Shown here: positions 54,751-64,000 of the stretch, piece by piece
Numbering within the stretch: position 1 is the stretch's first letter
Layout of the letters: every line of letters starts with the position of its first letter
NCBI GenBank assembly: GCA_036873135.1
Contig: JAPTYO010000009.1
Coordinates: 28,107,756-28,171,755 of the forward strand
Origin: Clarkia xantiana subsp. parviflora
Lineage: Eukaryota; Streptophyta; Magnoliopsida; Myrtales; Onagraceae
Direction: 5' to 3'
Length of the DNA stretch: 64,000 nucleotides
Made by a program: the position numbers and the translations under genes
The notes under the pieces: model-generated
Database searches by the model: none
What the model saw: only the letters and a program-made list of their open reading frames with translations
What the model was told of the DNA's origin: nothing

Positions 54751-54868
54751 AATTATACTAAACTTTGAGAAGTTTATTTTGTGATTTAGCCTTTTAATAA
54801 TATAATATATATATATATATTAAAATTATAAGAAATTCAAGAATTAATTAAAGAATTAATTTTTTCCA

Positions 54869-54990
54869 TGGGCTTGGGTTTTTCTTTCAGTAGAGACGAC
54901 AGCCCAGAACGTTCCTTCATCTGTCATCTCCATCTCCATCTGCTCTGCTTCTTTTCTAATTCATCATAGCTTCTTCTCTTAAACCCTAGA
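54869..54990 (+). promoter_or_regulatory. Two site II motifs and a telo-box upstream of the small nuclear-protein gene
   Basis: TGGGCT lies at 54869-54874, its complement AGCCCA at 54901-54906, and the telo-box AAACCCTA at 54981-54988. The start codon is at 55039. The pairing of site II (TGGGCY) with a telo-box is well known for plant genes of ribosomal proteins and ribosome biogenesis. The C/T-rich stretch 54915-54960 is a likely 5' UTR. Confidence 0.65.
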
Positions 54991-55038
54991 CTAGATAGAT
55001 AGTAAACGCTTCAACAGTTCTGAGGAAAGTTCACCGCA

Positions 55039-56257
55039 ATGTCGGACAGGGAAGACAATGACTCTGATGCGCCCGAGGAGTTCAGTGCTGAACAGGTTTG
55101 CTGATTTGCGTCTTATTCCTCTCCAATTTATCTCTTTGTTGGCCATTTTGGAGAAGAAGGATGAAAGATTTCGTTGTGTTGTGTTTTGTTTTGCTAGAGT
55201 TTGCGTCAAGACGAAGAGTTGCGAAAAATACAGACGGAAAATAAGATCAGGTAAAGCATCTGTATGATACTAGAGAGAGAGAGAGAGAGTCCAATTTGGT
55301 TTTTACGAATCTTTCCCATTGAATTATCTCATTTTAGCTGCTAGGAATTGTTTTCATAGTGCTAGTCAATTAGACACCCATTAAGGCCTCAAGATTAAAT
55401 CGTTTTGAGCTAACAGACAGTGATTGCTAGGACAGAATATGAAACAGGGACAAATTATGATGGATTGGTGTGGTGAGGTAGCAAAATGATGTATTGATAT
55501 TTTGTTGTATGAATGCTGATAGATGAACTGAAGTTGAACAAATTCTGTTTCTTGGTAGAATAGAAAGCAAAGTGATATTTCATAGTTAACAAGTTGTCTT
55601 ATGTCTGAGATTTTTGTTCTTTCTTTTACGTAGGGTTAAACGTGAAGGCAAGGAGCGTAGGAAACTATGGGCTGAGAGGAGAACACCGAAGAAAGCCAAA
55701 GTAGGTTCTGAAGATGTTCAAGAAGTGGTGAATGGGGGCAGAGCAAATAATGATGAGGATGAAGAAGATGATGGTCATGCTCTAATGAATAAAGGGATGC
55801 TTCCAAATGACATTGTTCAGCTACTTGCAGCACGGGAAAAGTACATACCCGACCCTTTCCTCACCCTCCTTTGCTATTTACCTTCCAATAATGTTCCCTG
55901 TTTTTAATATGACATTTATGTGATTTGCAGACAAGTCTTTTCTTCGGACTCTGAGGGGGAGAAATCCAAATCCAGGAGGAAGAAACATACAACTTCAGGG
56001 TTAGGAGGAGGATCTCTTTCTTATTTCGCTCATAGATCTTTTCTGTATTGGCTTTGTGAAACTGATGTTGCTCTACTTTCAGGTCAGGACCCATTATTTT
56101 GAAGGAAATACCCGCTCCCCCATGCTTGCAGAGTTCTATGGAATTTCTGAAGAGAAGGAAAATGCAGGTGAAGAGGTCGAACTCAGTGCTGCACAATGCT
56201 AACCAAGCTTTGCGCCTTATTTCTGGTTCTGGCTTGCTGAGTTGTAGTAAGAAGTGA
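55039..56257 (+). CDS. Small charged protein, probably rRNA-processing (UTP16/Bud21-like), 5 exons, 186 residues
   Basis: Exons 55039-55095, 55198-55250, 55634-55840, 55931-55999 and 56083-56257 join in frame by GT-AG introns to 186 residues. The N-terminus is acidic (SDREDNDSDAPEEF). A basic stretch (VKREGKERRKLWAERRTPKKAK) could be a nuclear signal. An acidic run (NNDEDEEDDG) and LPNDIVQLLAAREKQVF follow. The C-terminal block has ILKEIPAPPCLQSSMEFLKR, VKRSNSVLHNANQALRLIS and ends KK. The C-terminal block is what I remember for plant proteins annotated as UTP16/Bud21-like small-subunit processome factors. Upstream site II and telo-box motifs support a ribosome-biogenesis role. Structure is confident; function is moderate. 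Confidence 0.8.
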
Positions 56258-56671
56258 AAATTATTCCATGATAATGCATGCAACTAAAGGTGGAATATAC
56301 TTTTCATAGTGAAATTTTGGCAGTGTTCTTGGTTGTATTGTAGCAACATTGTTGTTATTATTCTTCAAACACAGTGTATCATTTGGTGAAAGTTAATTGA
56401 AACATTTTCAAAGTACAAAATAAAGATATCTCCAGAAAGCATTCTTTTGAATTAAGATCCGAAGATCTATCAGTTAGTTGCCCTTGTGTTCCTACATTCC
56501 CCAACCTAGTATAAAGTGAAGAACTCCATATACAAGTTTAGCAAGAAATCTGAGACCAGAAGCGAGGATCTTGTACAACAACGTTAAGTGGTGACTGAAA
56601 AAGTATAGTCTGCCACCAACTGGTACATGAACATTACTGGATAGACTGTTTCTGGCAATTCGGCGTCCCTG

Positions 56672-56703
<32 letters not shown>

Positions 56704-57230
56704 CATCAGGCTTAAGTATGATTATTTCATGGCACGGTGGCAAATGAACAGTTTGCCCCGTTCTCTCACAAATTCTGTGGGCTCCATGCTACTGGGTCCC
56801 ACATTCATGTGAGACAACGGGGTATACTGTAGGTATACATCCGAGGTAAGGCTTAAGCTCTTTCTCTGCATCAGATATCATTTCTTCTGAACCCAATTTC
56901 ATTATTCCAGCTGACAAGGAAAGCGCTCTCTTAACGGTGCAAAAAATGTTGAACCAGTAAAAACCTCCACCATAAGTTTGTCCCATGCCGGTTTAATGAA
57001 TTTGACTACTATATAAGTAAGTGTACTGCATTCTCCTATAACTTATTGATTTTAGGATGGAACTCCATGTATAAATGGTTTTTCTTTGTTGGTCAGTTGG
57101 GTTTAGCTCGACCCAATATGGAATTTAACATAGTATTAGAGCACGGTTCCAATGGAGATGTTGGATTTGTATTCACTTTATTAATTCCATGTACCTGGGC
57201 GTGAGAGCGATGTTTGTTAAAATACCTCAA
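56258..57230. other. 3' UTR and intergenic DNA with a TA microsatellite
   Basis: Poly(A) signals are likely at 56390-56430 (ACAAAATAAAG). (TA)n at about 56675-56702. No gene; ORFs here are short and lack motifs. Confidence 0.4.
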
Positions 57231-57238
57231 CCATGAGT

Positions 57239-57368
57239 TAGGGCTGACAGAAAAAACCGGAAATAATTGAACCATAAATAGTCCATTCGGTGTGTGGTTT
57301 GATTTTTTAGGTGTTCTCCGGTTCTCGTGCTCTGAAATCTGTGGAGACCAAACTTGACCGATTTTATC

Positions 57369-57423
<55 letters not shown>

Positions 57424-57875
57424 GTTTTGTAGGGAAATCAAATATTTTCTCTTATTATTATTGTTAATAATAATAATAATTTCATCTTTATTAACAGTAA
57501 TTAAATTACCTTCTCCATTCTTCTATATTAATTATTTTTTAAGTTTCAATTCATCAGAGTTTCTGAATAATATTTTATTTATTTATGTTAGAAATTTGAA
57601 AGTATTTTCTAAGTATGAGTTGTATGATTCTACATATTTTGATTAACGGGTACTTTAACTTGGTATAAGTGTAAAAATTGAAGATATTTTAAATATCGAA
57701 TATTATTTTCAAAATTTAGGTTTAAATCGAAAACAATACCAAAAAATGTTACTAATTATGGACGGTTTATTTTCTTCTATACGGATTTTTTGTTGTTGAT
57801 TAAATCCGGACCGAAAAATCCGAACCTAACTAAAATAACTAACGATCTGGTCTGACAGGACCGATTTCACCCCTA
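57239..57875. mobile_element. hAT-type MITE 2 with near-perfect 8-bp TSD
   Basis: 637 bp starting TAGGGCTGACAG and ending TTTCACCCCTA. The ends match those of MITE 1 in swapped orientation (TAGGGGTGAAA / TAGGGCTGA). TSD CCATGAGT (57231-57238) against CCATCAGT (57876-57883), one mismatch. It holds (TA)n at 57375-57416 and CCGG/GGACCGA phrases near both ends. No transposase. More diverged than MITE 1, hence older. Confidence 0.8.
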
Positions 57876-57883
57876 CCATCAGT

Positions 57884-59130
57884 TTGTCCCATGTCAGACC
57901 TAAGATCTGACCTAAGGCGAAATACGTTTTTAAAAAACGTGGATTTTGAAAAGAGTCGCCGCTAGTTAATTATAAGGCTAACTAGAATCCTAAATTAACT
58001 AAGCGAATAACGAATTAAACACCTAGGTATAAATCGATCTACGATCAGAAATTCGAATTCGGGGGGTTCTATTACGAATTAAAAATATAATTTTTAACTA
58101 CACTCTTTCGGTACTTAATTCACTTGATTTGTCAACTTCCTCATTAATCCATTATAAATTTATACACATAAATGACAATAAAACCTAATAATATTACGAT
58201 TATCATACATAATTAAATCGACGCAAACTAACATGACGAATATACACAATTAACCATTTATCGTTTAATTAATCTAAACTAATCAAAATATGATGATTAT
58301 ACATTATTAACTTTTTATCATTCTAAACTAATCAAATTTAAAACCATTTATGTCAAATTAATTCATACTAATATAACATGTACTTGAAAATAATAAAATA
58401 GACATTATTACAACATGTAATCAAATTATAACCACACTATTTGTTTATGATTAGATTAACATCAACTTAACTACTCTAATATAATAATAATAATAATAAT
58501 AAAACAAAAAAATATTAATAAATAATAAATAAATAAAAATAAAAGGAAAGAAAAAGGAACTCACCTGCGCAGCTACTGGAATCTTCAGCGGGGAAGAGGG
58601 AAGACAACTGCAACCACCGAAACCAGGAACGGGACGGCGGAGAACGTTGGCGACAGCGGGATGGTCTCCGGCGGGTCACGGGCGGAATACTAATAGCGGC
58701 CTGTCACCAGCGTGAGAGTGGCGGTCCGACGAGCCTATCCTAGGGTGCAGCAGCAGCTTATCACTGGCGGAGAAGAGGCGGACCACTGCGGGCGAAAATA
58801 CGGCGAGGTCCGGGTGGCTTACTGCGGACGAAACCTGATCGGTGGGCGAGGGCAGAATGGCGGGCGGCGGACTCCGGCGGTAGAGAAGTAGCAGTGACGG
58901 GTGTTTTTTTTTTGCATAGAAAAAAAAAATTTAATTCATTAGAATACGAAATAGCACGGTTTTCGAGAAATGATATATTATATTGATGTTGTGCTTTTTT
59001 ACATGTAAAATGAGTCTATTTATAGCTAAACTAGGACCCCCATAAGTAGGAAAATAAAATCTGAAAAATATACATCATTAATATTCCAAAAATATACATA
59101 TATATATATTTATGTATTTCACAATAAATA
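57884..59130. other. Unclassified repeat-like DNA, perhaps part of an old LTR element
   Basis: 57900-58080 contains ACCTAAGGCGAAATACG, AGAGTCGCCGC, CCTAGGTATAAATCG and ATTCGGGGGGTTC, phrases I have seen in dispersed plant repeats. (TAA)n at about 58484-58502. 58560-58900 is GC-rich with CGGCGG/GGCGGG runs. 59010-59025 has TCTATTTATAG, a possible TATA box on the minus strand. No ORF with known motifs. Confidence 0.35.
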
Positions 59131-59333
59131 TGTTAGATTACGGGGAGTAATCACTACAGAAACTAAATCATGGTTCATGCTAGTAATCGAAATTACGTAG
59201 CGGAATATTCGCACATACCTCTACAGTTGTCCGTAGTCCCAAGATCTTTGCAGGAGGGAGTTCACGATCCTCCGGTCGGCCCCCGTAGGGGTTCTTGTGA
59301 AGAAAGCCCTACGTGGTATATTCTGTAAGCATA
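59131..59333 (-). repeat. Copia LTR fragment, family TGTAAGCATATG, reverse orientation
   Basis: On the minus strand this ends CCCCGTAATCTAACA, like the 3' end of copies 1-3, and matches their last about 200 bp (GATTACTAGCATG, CCTCCGGTC, CCCTACG). It breaks off at 59333 where a + strand copy of the same LTR starts. No PBS follows its end (TATTTATTG). Confidence 0.8.
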
Positions 59334-59925
59334 TGATAACGGGCGCCGTAATTGGTAGCCCAAATATGTATGGTTTACCTAATGAACTTGGGTAAATGTC
59401 ACATTAGGGTAATTGGGATAGACTCAAATCCCACTTGACATGGGAGGCCCAAGATTGGGCCTCTCCAAATACATAGGCCGGCCGAAACCTTAGGTGGGGT
59501 AAAGTGGACTTTTGTCCACTTTACTCCTCCTATAAATAAGAGGTGTTAGGAGGTTTTTTGGGTTAATCACAATTCCCTCACTAGAGTGTTTTAGAGAGAA
59601 AAAACCCTCCCCCCCATAAACCCTAGTTCGGCCGAACCATATCCCTCACCAAGGGTGTGCCAAATTGTCTTCTAGCAAACTCTCCAGAGATCTGTTCCCG
59701 CGCCAAGAATCGATTAGAGGCTTTGCTGTGGAGCTTGCACCACGTAGGGCTTCTCTAATAAGAACCTCTACGGGTCCCGACCGGAGGATCATGAACTCCC
59801 TCCTGAGAAGATCTTGGGTCTACGGATCACCTTACAGGTATGTGTGAAGCTTCCGCTGCGTAATTTCAATTACTAGCATGTACCTTGTTTATGTATTCGT
59901 AGTGATTACTCCCCGTAATCTAACA
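59334..59925 (+). repeat. Copia LTR, family TGTAAGCATATG, copy 3
   Basis: 592 bp, TGTAAGCATATGATAACG...CCCCGTAATCTAACA, complete. Neither a PBS nor a matching TSD flanks it (left TATTC, right GTGAA). It joins the reverse fragment directly on the left and a broken minus-strand Copia internal region on the right. It resembles copy 2 more than copy 1. Confidence 0.85.
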
Positions 59926-59929
59926 GTGA

Positions 59930-60527
59930 ATACCTGTCTGTTGGCCTAATGGTCCTGGATGACCTCCTCAACACCTGCTCAGGTTTTGCTGGATCTACCT
60001 CTGGCTCGATCTCTGGCTCCCATGGAGTCTTTATGAAACTGATTCGTTTCCGCTTTCCCGTAACAAAGCTTTCATAGAGTCTTATGTCAACATGTTTCAG
60101 ACTCTCTAAAGCTCATTTCTCCATCAACATCTTCATCCCTTAAACACTCATGTGTCTTGATGCACTCTCCTGAATAGCAGCCACGTTTATACACCATTTA
60201 GTGGTGTATAAGGTTCCAAATTTAAGGCCCTGTTCTACAACCATAACACTCTTCTTGATCTTCCACAAACCTTTCACAAACTCTGATGCATAACCCGTGC
60301 TATCCAACTGACCAAGCGAGATCAGATTCTTCTTGAGACCAAGAATTTAACTGAAATCTTCCAATTTCCACTGATTTTCCCCTGGAGTGTGAATGCAGAC
60401 ATCCCCTTTCCTTCGATCTCAACGTCTTGTTTTCAGCAAGATACACCTTTCCAAACTTTCCAGACTTGAAATTTCGGAACAACTCCTTACTTGGAGACGA
60501 ATGAAACGATGCTCCAGAATTCAAAAT
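59930..60527 (-). pseudogene. Copia protease and integrase-flank remnants with an internal deletion
   Basis: The frame 60524-60300 reads SGASFHSSPSKELFRNFKSG, the Copia protease active-site region with Asn in place of the catalytic Asp (NSGAS). Across stops one then reads EKGMKMLMEK, ALESLKHVDIRLYESFVTGK and RKRISFIKTPW, as before the integrase core. The next residues, EPEIEPEVDP and RRSSRTIRPTDRYS, belong after the integrase. The core is missing, so a deletion joined the two sides. Dead copy. Confidence 0.6.
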
Positions 60528-61360
60528 TCAGGATTCAAGTGAGCTGTCCAAACTGAGGATTATGGCGTCCCCAATGTCTTCTACTGAATTCACTGAATCA
60601 CTATCATTGTCAGGTTCGTGATTCTTCTTCTTTGGTTTCGGACAATCAGATCGATAGTGGCCTTTTTCACCACAATTCCAACATGATCCTTGTGGTCTTC
60701 CTCTGTTTCTTGAGTTTGAGCGTCCGTGCTGTTTTGGACCATTTGATTTACTCCTCCCCCTTCTTTCTACACTGAGAGAACTTCCTGATGACTCACCAAT
60801 TTCTCTTTTGCGAATACTTTCGCTAAGAACAAAATCTCGGATTTCATCAAAGTTCAGCTTCTCAGATCCACGGGAACTACTAACTGCGGAAGCAATAGTA
60901 TCCCACGACTCGAGTAGAGATGACAGCAAAATCAAAGCTTTAACCTCATCCTCAAAATTAATCTCAACAGAACTCAGTTGCGAAACAATCATATTAATGG
61001 CATGTATATGTTCAGCAACAGAACCACCTTCAACCATATGTAAATTGAACAATCTACGCATAAAATATACCTTGTTCATCGTTGATGGTTTCTCGTACTT
61101 GTTTTCCAACACATTCAACACGTCCACCGTCGATGTTTCCTTGACGATGTTGAATGCAATGTCTTGGTCAGACACAATCGAATCAGTCCCAGGGCTTGTC
61201 GATCCTTGAGCTTCCACTGCTGCTCCGTCATGGACTCCGGCTTCTCCCCAGACAACGGTTCGTACAGATCCTTCTGGTATAGATAGTCTTCAACCTGCAT
61301 CTTCCAGAAACCGAAATCGTTTCCATCGAACTTCTCAATTCCAACCTTCGACATCTCCAT
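60528..61360 (-). pseudogene. Copia gag with one frameshift
   Basis: Starts ATG 61360 (MEMSKVGIEKFDGNDFGFWK). After KDRQALGLIRLCLTKT a one-base change near 61160-61170 shifts the frame, and IAFNIVKETSTVDVL continues in the other. The UBN2-type capsid follows (YFMRRLFNLHMVEGGSVAEH, ALILLSSLLESWDTI), then a basic Ser/Arg linker and a perfect CCHC knuckle (CWNCGEKGHYRSDC, near 60635-60690). Only the single frameshift disturbs gag. Gag packages element RNA into particles. Confidence 0.8.
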
Positions 61361-61402
61361 CTTTAGTGATCATGTTGAATCTCCTTAGCTCTGATACAAG
61401 TT

Positions 61403-61788
61403 AGGATCGATTCTCTCAACATTCACAAACGGATTAAAAGAAAGCAATAGAGAAGATAAGATTTAACGTGGTTTGGTTAACTCGACCTACATCCATGGGC
61501 AAAGCAGGAGCACCACTTCACTAGTACAATCAACACCGGAGGGTTACAATACGAGACCACATAGAGCACTCACTCTCACAGTACATGTAGAGACCTTGCA
61601 CACAATGCTCTAAATTACAGAGATAAACTCTCGCCTCCCTCTCTCGTCTAATCCTCACACCCACACAGCCAAAACCCTCTCACGACAGCTATTGCACTGT
61701 GTTGATTTTCTTAATTCCTAATAGCAGCTAACCCTAGCTCTAATATATACATATATAGGTAGTGTAACGAGCACCACCTGATATAGTC

Positions 61789-61830
<42 letters not shown>
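61403..61830 (-). repeat. 5' LTR of the second Copia element (right end approximate)
   Basis: It starts at the PBS side with TTAGGATCGATTCTC. It contains ACGTGGTTTGGTTAACTCGA, a phrase typical of U5 of this Copia type, and on the minus strand a TATA-like CTATATATG near 61745-61755. The far end is lost in the (TA)n run at 61796-61842. Confidence 0.45.
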
Positions 61831-61843
<13 letters not shown>

Positions 61844-61879
61844 ATTCATCTATATATATATATGTATTGTATGTATATA

Positions 61880-62090
61880 TAATCAGCCTAATATGGTGTG
61901 GTAATTCAAAGTCTCATCCCTTAATCAGAGGTCAGGGGTTAATCCCCGCTAGTGACCATGAGAATGAAAAATTATTTATGGCGAACACCTTACCCCTTAC
62001 GGAATGACCCCGGTGCGAGTGAGAAGGGCAACCCATATTCCCCAATTGCCAACAGTTCTTACTCCACCTGGCCAGATTCGATAAATCTAA
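61880..62090 (+). mobile_element. tRNA-derived SINE, partial
   Basis: TATGGTGTGGTAATTCAAAG (about 61892-61911) resembles a Pol III A box, and GGGGTTAATCCCC (61935-61947) is a B box with TTAA where TTCGAA is usual. The spacing of about 40 bp between them is that of a tRNA-derived promoter, and the surrounding phrase GAGGTCAGGGGTTAATCCCC is seen in plant SINEs. The end near 62090 is uncertain. No poly(A) tail was found. Confidence 0.6.
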
Positions 62091-62843
62091 TATATTAATT
62101 GTCAGTAACAGCCTCATTACCATTATTTTTTTGTTGTAGTGTTCGATTTATTCCTGATTTAGTGGAGTTCAGACAAAATCTGCTCGATTGGTGGGCCTTT
62201 GTCCTAAGAGACAATCGTACATGGTCATTCTCTGGCACAACTGCAATGAATCGGCTATCAACACAAAATCCGGTTAAAATTCTTTCACTCATTTAATCTT
62301 TAAAAATTATCCTTCAAAACTTTTTTTTATATGCAAATTTTCTAATAAACGTAATACTACCGAACGAAATGACAGCCCTACTTAAAACTTGGAAAATAAA
62401 GAAGCATGCGGCTCAAATGAAATCGTCATCAACCATCATCAATTTCTAACTAACTAACTAACTCCACAAATATTCCCCTTCCATAATTAGATCAATATAT
62501 CTAAGAGTAACCAACAATTAACAACACGCTTCAAGATTGACCCTGAAGGTTTAAATCCATCAAAAACAAAAACCACGCGGAATGATGTTACAGGCGGAAG
62601 GGGACCTTTCGATACTAATAGTGCTAAACTAATAAACCCAGAAGCAAAGAAATTATATACCTACCACCTATCGATCATCAGAAGAAGAAACAACTTCATC
62701 CTTAATTATAAAAAAAATCCCCCTATACAAGTCAAAAAGTTGTTTCTTCTTCTACAAAAATATATAAGATACATTTATCCGGTCATTCTGGTCTTATATA
62801 TTTCTCTACGTTAGAGCTAGCTTCTCTTGGTGTTCTTCATGAT
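62091..62843. other. Intergenic DNA upstream of the WD40 gene
   Basis: AT-rich. AACTAACTAACTAACT at about 62445-62464. TTATATATTT near 62793-62802, about 45 bp before the start codon, is a possible TATA box but leaves little room for a leader; TATATAAGATAC (62760-62772) is the better candidate. No other gene seen. Confidence 0.4.
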
Positions 62844-63395
62844 ATGAAGAACTCGAACGTCGCCCGTATTTTCTCGGAGGATAAGAGAGATCATGAGAAG
62901 GAGGTAGACAACCCTTCTTCTCGGCCGCGATCGGAGAACAGAAGTTTCTCAACAACGAATGTTCTAATGGGTTCACTCGTTCGTGAGCAAGGCCACATAT
63001 ATTCGCTTGCCACGTCAGGAGACATGTTGTACACGGGTTCCGACAGCAAGAACATCCGTGTTTGGAAGAACCAGAAGGAATTCTCCAGTTTCAAGTGCAA
63101 CAGCGGCTTGGTGAAGGCCATTATTATATCCGGGGAGCACATCTTCTCCGGCCACCAGGACGGCAAGATTAGGGTTTGGAAGGTATCGTCGAGGAACGAG
63201 ACGGTTCATAAGCGCGTGAGCACACTTCCGAGACTTGTGGATTACATCATGATGTCTCTTAACCTGAGGAACTATGTCAGGGTGAGGCGTCGCCGAGGTT
63301 CCATTCGGATTCGCCATTTGGATGCCATTTCCAGCCTAAGCTTATCCGAGGACAAGGCCATTCTATACTCCGCCTCATGGGACAAGACATTTAAG
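62844..63395 (+). CDS. WD40-repeat protein, first exon (gene continues past the window)
   Basis: ATG 62844; a splice donor AAG/GTACAT ends the exon at 63395 (184 codons), before WD40 propeller completion. In the first exon: an acidic/basic Ser-rich N-terminus, then [50 protein letters not shown], a basic insertion ([20 protein letters not shown]) and [19 protein letters not shown]. Blade motifs ([32 protein letters not shown]) show at least three repeats. The insertion between blades and the overall order resemble JINGUBANG-like plant WD40 proteins. The next exon should begin with VW-type residues but lies beyond 64000. A scaffold role is likely. Confidence 0.85.
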
Positions 63396-64000
63396 GTACA
63401 TATATATTAATGCACATTTTGCCTAGCCCACATTTAAAATTCACATTTTGGGATTTCGGAAGAAAAAAGGTCGGAGCAAGATAGTGCGACATTTAGCATA
63501 ATTCATTTGATTTGGTGTAAATACCAAGTTCACACAAAAATTCCCGCTAATTGATATTGTTGTTAAGTTTTCGGGTATCAATCAAGATTTGTTTAATCAT
63601 TACTTGCAAAATGAGGTGCAATCTTAGGAACTAACTTAGTTCGAATAGTTTGGTAGTTAAATTATATTTGTTAAATGAGCTAAAATAAATTTACAATTTC
63701 TATCTTCTTCCACCTCTCTATTAATGCTATACGTAAAAGTAGATAAGAACTCCACGTTTAGAATTTAATGTTTAAAAAAATGTAGTAATTGTTTTTGCCA
63801 AAATATAGTAAATTAATTGTTTTAAAGTGTTTAGAATTCAATCATTTTTATATAAAAAAAAGAATCCAACAATTTTAAATATTATATAAACTAAAAGCTA
63901 CCCACTCATATATAACATTATGCATAGTGATAAAAATAAAATAAAATTTTAAGAACAATCTATATATAATAAAATTCTAAAAAATCTTTTGATATGTTGA
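63396..64000 (+). other. Intron of the WD40 gene (incomplete)
   Basis: The sequence after the GT donor is AT-rich with no acceptor that leads into a WD40 continuation, so the intron probably extends past the window end. An alternative is an unspliced stop at 63408-63410 (188 residues), which would truncate the propeller. Confidence 0.5.

Larger units (their letters stand above)
59926..61830 (-). mobile_element. Second Copia element, minus strand, truncated
   Basis: The 5' LTR lies at about 61403-61830 with PBS-like TTGTATCAGAGC on the minus strand (about 61389-61400). Gag is at 60528-61360. A protease remnant and a piece of the region after the integrase follow, cut at 59925 by Copia LTR copy 3. 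It is unrelated to the TGTAAGC family at its LTR. RT and most of the integrase are absent. Confidence 0.7.

Noticed and set aside
53419..54780. TSD for the LINE from the shared AAACTTT near both ends
   Set aside because: The left AAACTTT does not touch the A-tail and the sequences diverge at once. Chance in AT-rich DNA is likely.
61932..62296. 63-65-codon ORFs on both strands
   Set aside because: They overlap the SINE-like sequence and intergenic DNA, show no domain, and conflict with each other.
63396..63410. Reading the WD40 ORF to its stop at 63410 as the true end
   Set aside because: A good donor (AAG/GTACAT) lies right after SASWDKTFK, where WD40 proteins continue with VW. The extra residues are intron.

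Overview
The window is nuclear DNA of a flowering plant, most likely a eudicot. The evidence is four plant-type genes (three of them split by GT-AG introns), plant LTR-retrotransposon lineages (Copia, CRM-like and chromodomain Ty3/Gypsy, Tat/Ogre-like), L1-type LINE and tRNA-derived SINE remnants, and hAT and Mutator-like MITEs. I cannot name the species. Layout: about the first 40 kb is a retrotransposon nest and the last 24 kb is a gene island with small transposons. 1-9413 holds an old Copia element on + (partial 5' LTR, PBS, long leader, decayed gag) that is split by a CRM-like Gypsy element at 2987-8073 with target-site duplication (TSD) CTGTG. A different Copia LTR follows at 9414-10004, then about 5 kb of decayed sequence. 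From about 15.8 to 29.8 kb lies a minus-strand Tat/Ogre-like element (called C): 5' LTR near 29.1-29.8 kb, a broken gag-protease, and a long non-coding 3' part made of several unrelated minisatellites. C is itself interrupted by a complete non-autonomous Tat-like element (called B) at 20515-25714: TSD GTATG, two 773-bp LTRs, broken gag, a two-family satellite-like array, no pol, and a short ORF on the opposite strand next to its 3' LTR. A second copy of the 9414 LTR family spans 30185-36173 and is split by a fairly complete chromodomain Gypsy element (30739-36120, minus). It abuts a third Tat-like gag-protease element (called D, 36174 to about 39743, minus). Gene island: a hAT MITE with an 8-bp TSD (39936-40515); a five-exon U-box/ARM E3 ligase gene resembling PUB5 (42436-46238); a Mutator-like hairpin MITE with a 10-bp TSD (46592-46770); a long-TIR element (about 47111-48004); a six-exon laccase gene (49930-52641) with all copper ligands and a candidate miR397 site; a 5'-truncated LINE (about 53419-54750, minus); a five-exon gene for a small, charged, probably nucleolar protein (55039-56257) with site II and telo-box motifs upstream; a second hAT MITE (57239-57875); head-to-head Copia LTR sequence (59131-59925); a broken minus-strand Copia element (59926 to about 61830); a SINE (about 61880-62090); and the first exon of a WD40 gene (62844-63395) that runs off the right end. 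The four genes do not form an obvious pathway: they cover ubiquitin ligation, lignin/phenol oxidation in the cell wall, probable ribosome biogenesis, and a WD40 scaffold. The most notable structures are the two Tat-like non-autonomous elements with internal satellite arrays, the antisense ORF in B, and the candidate miR397 site.
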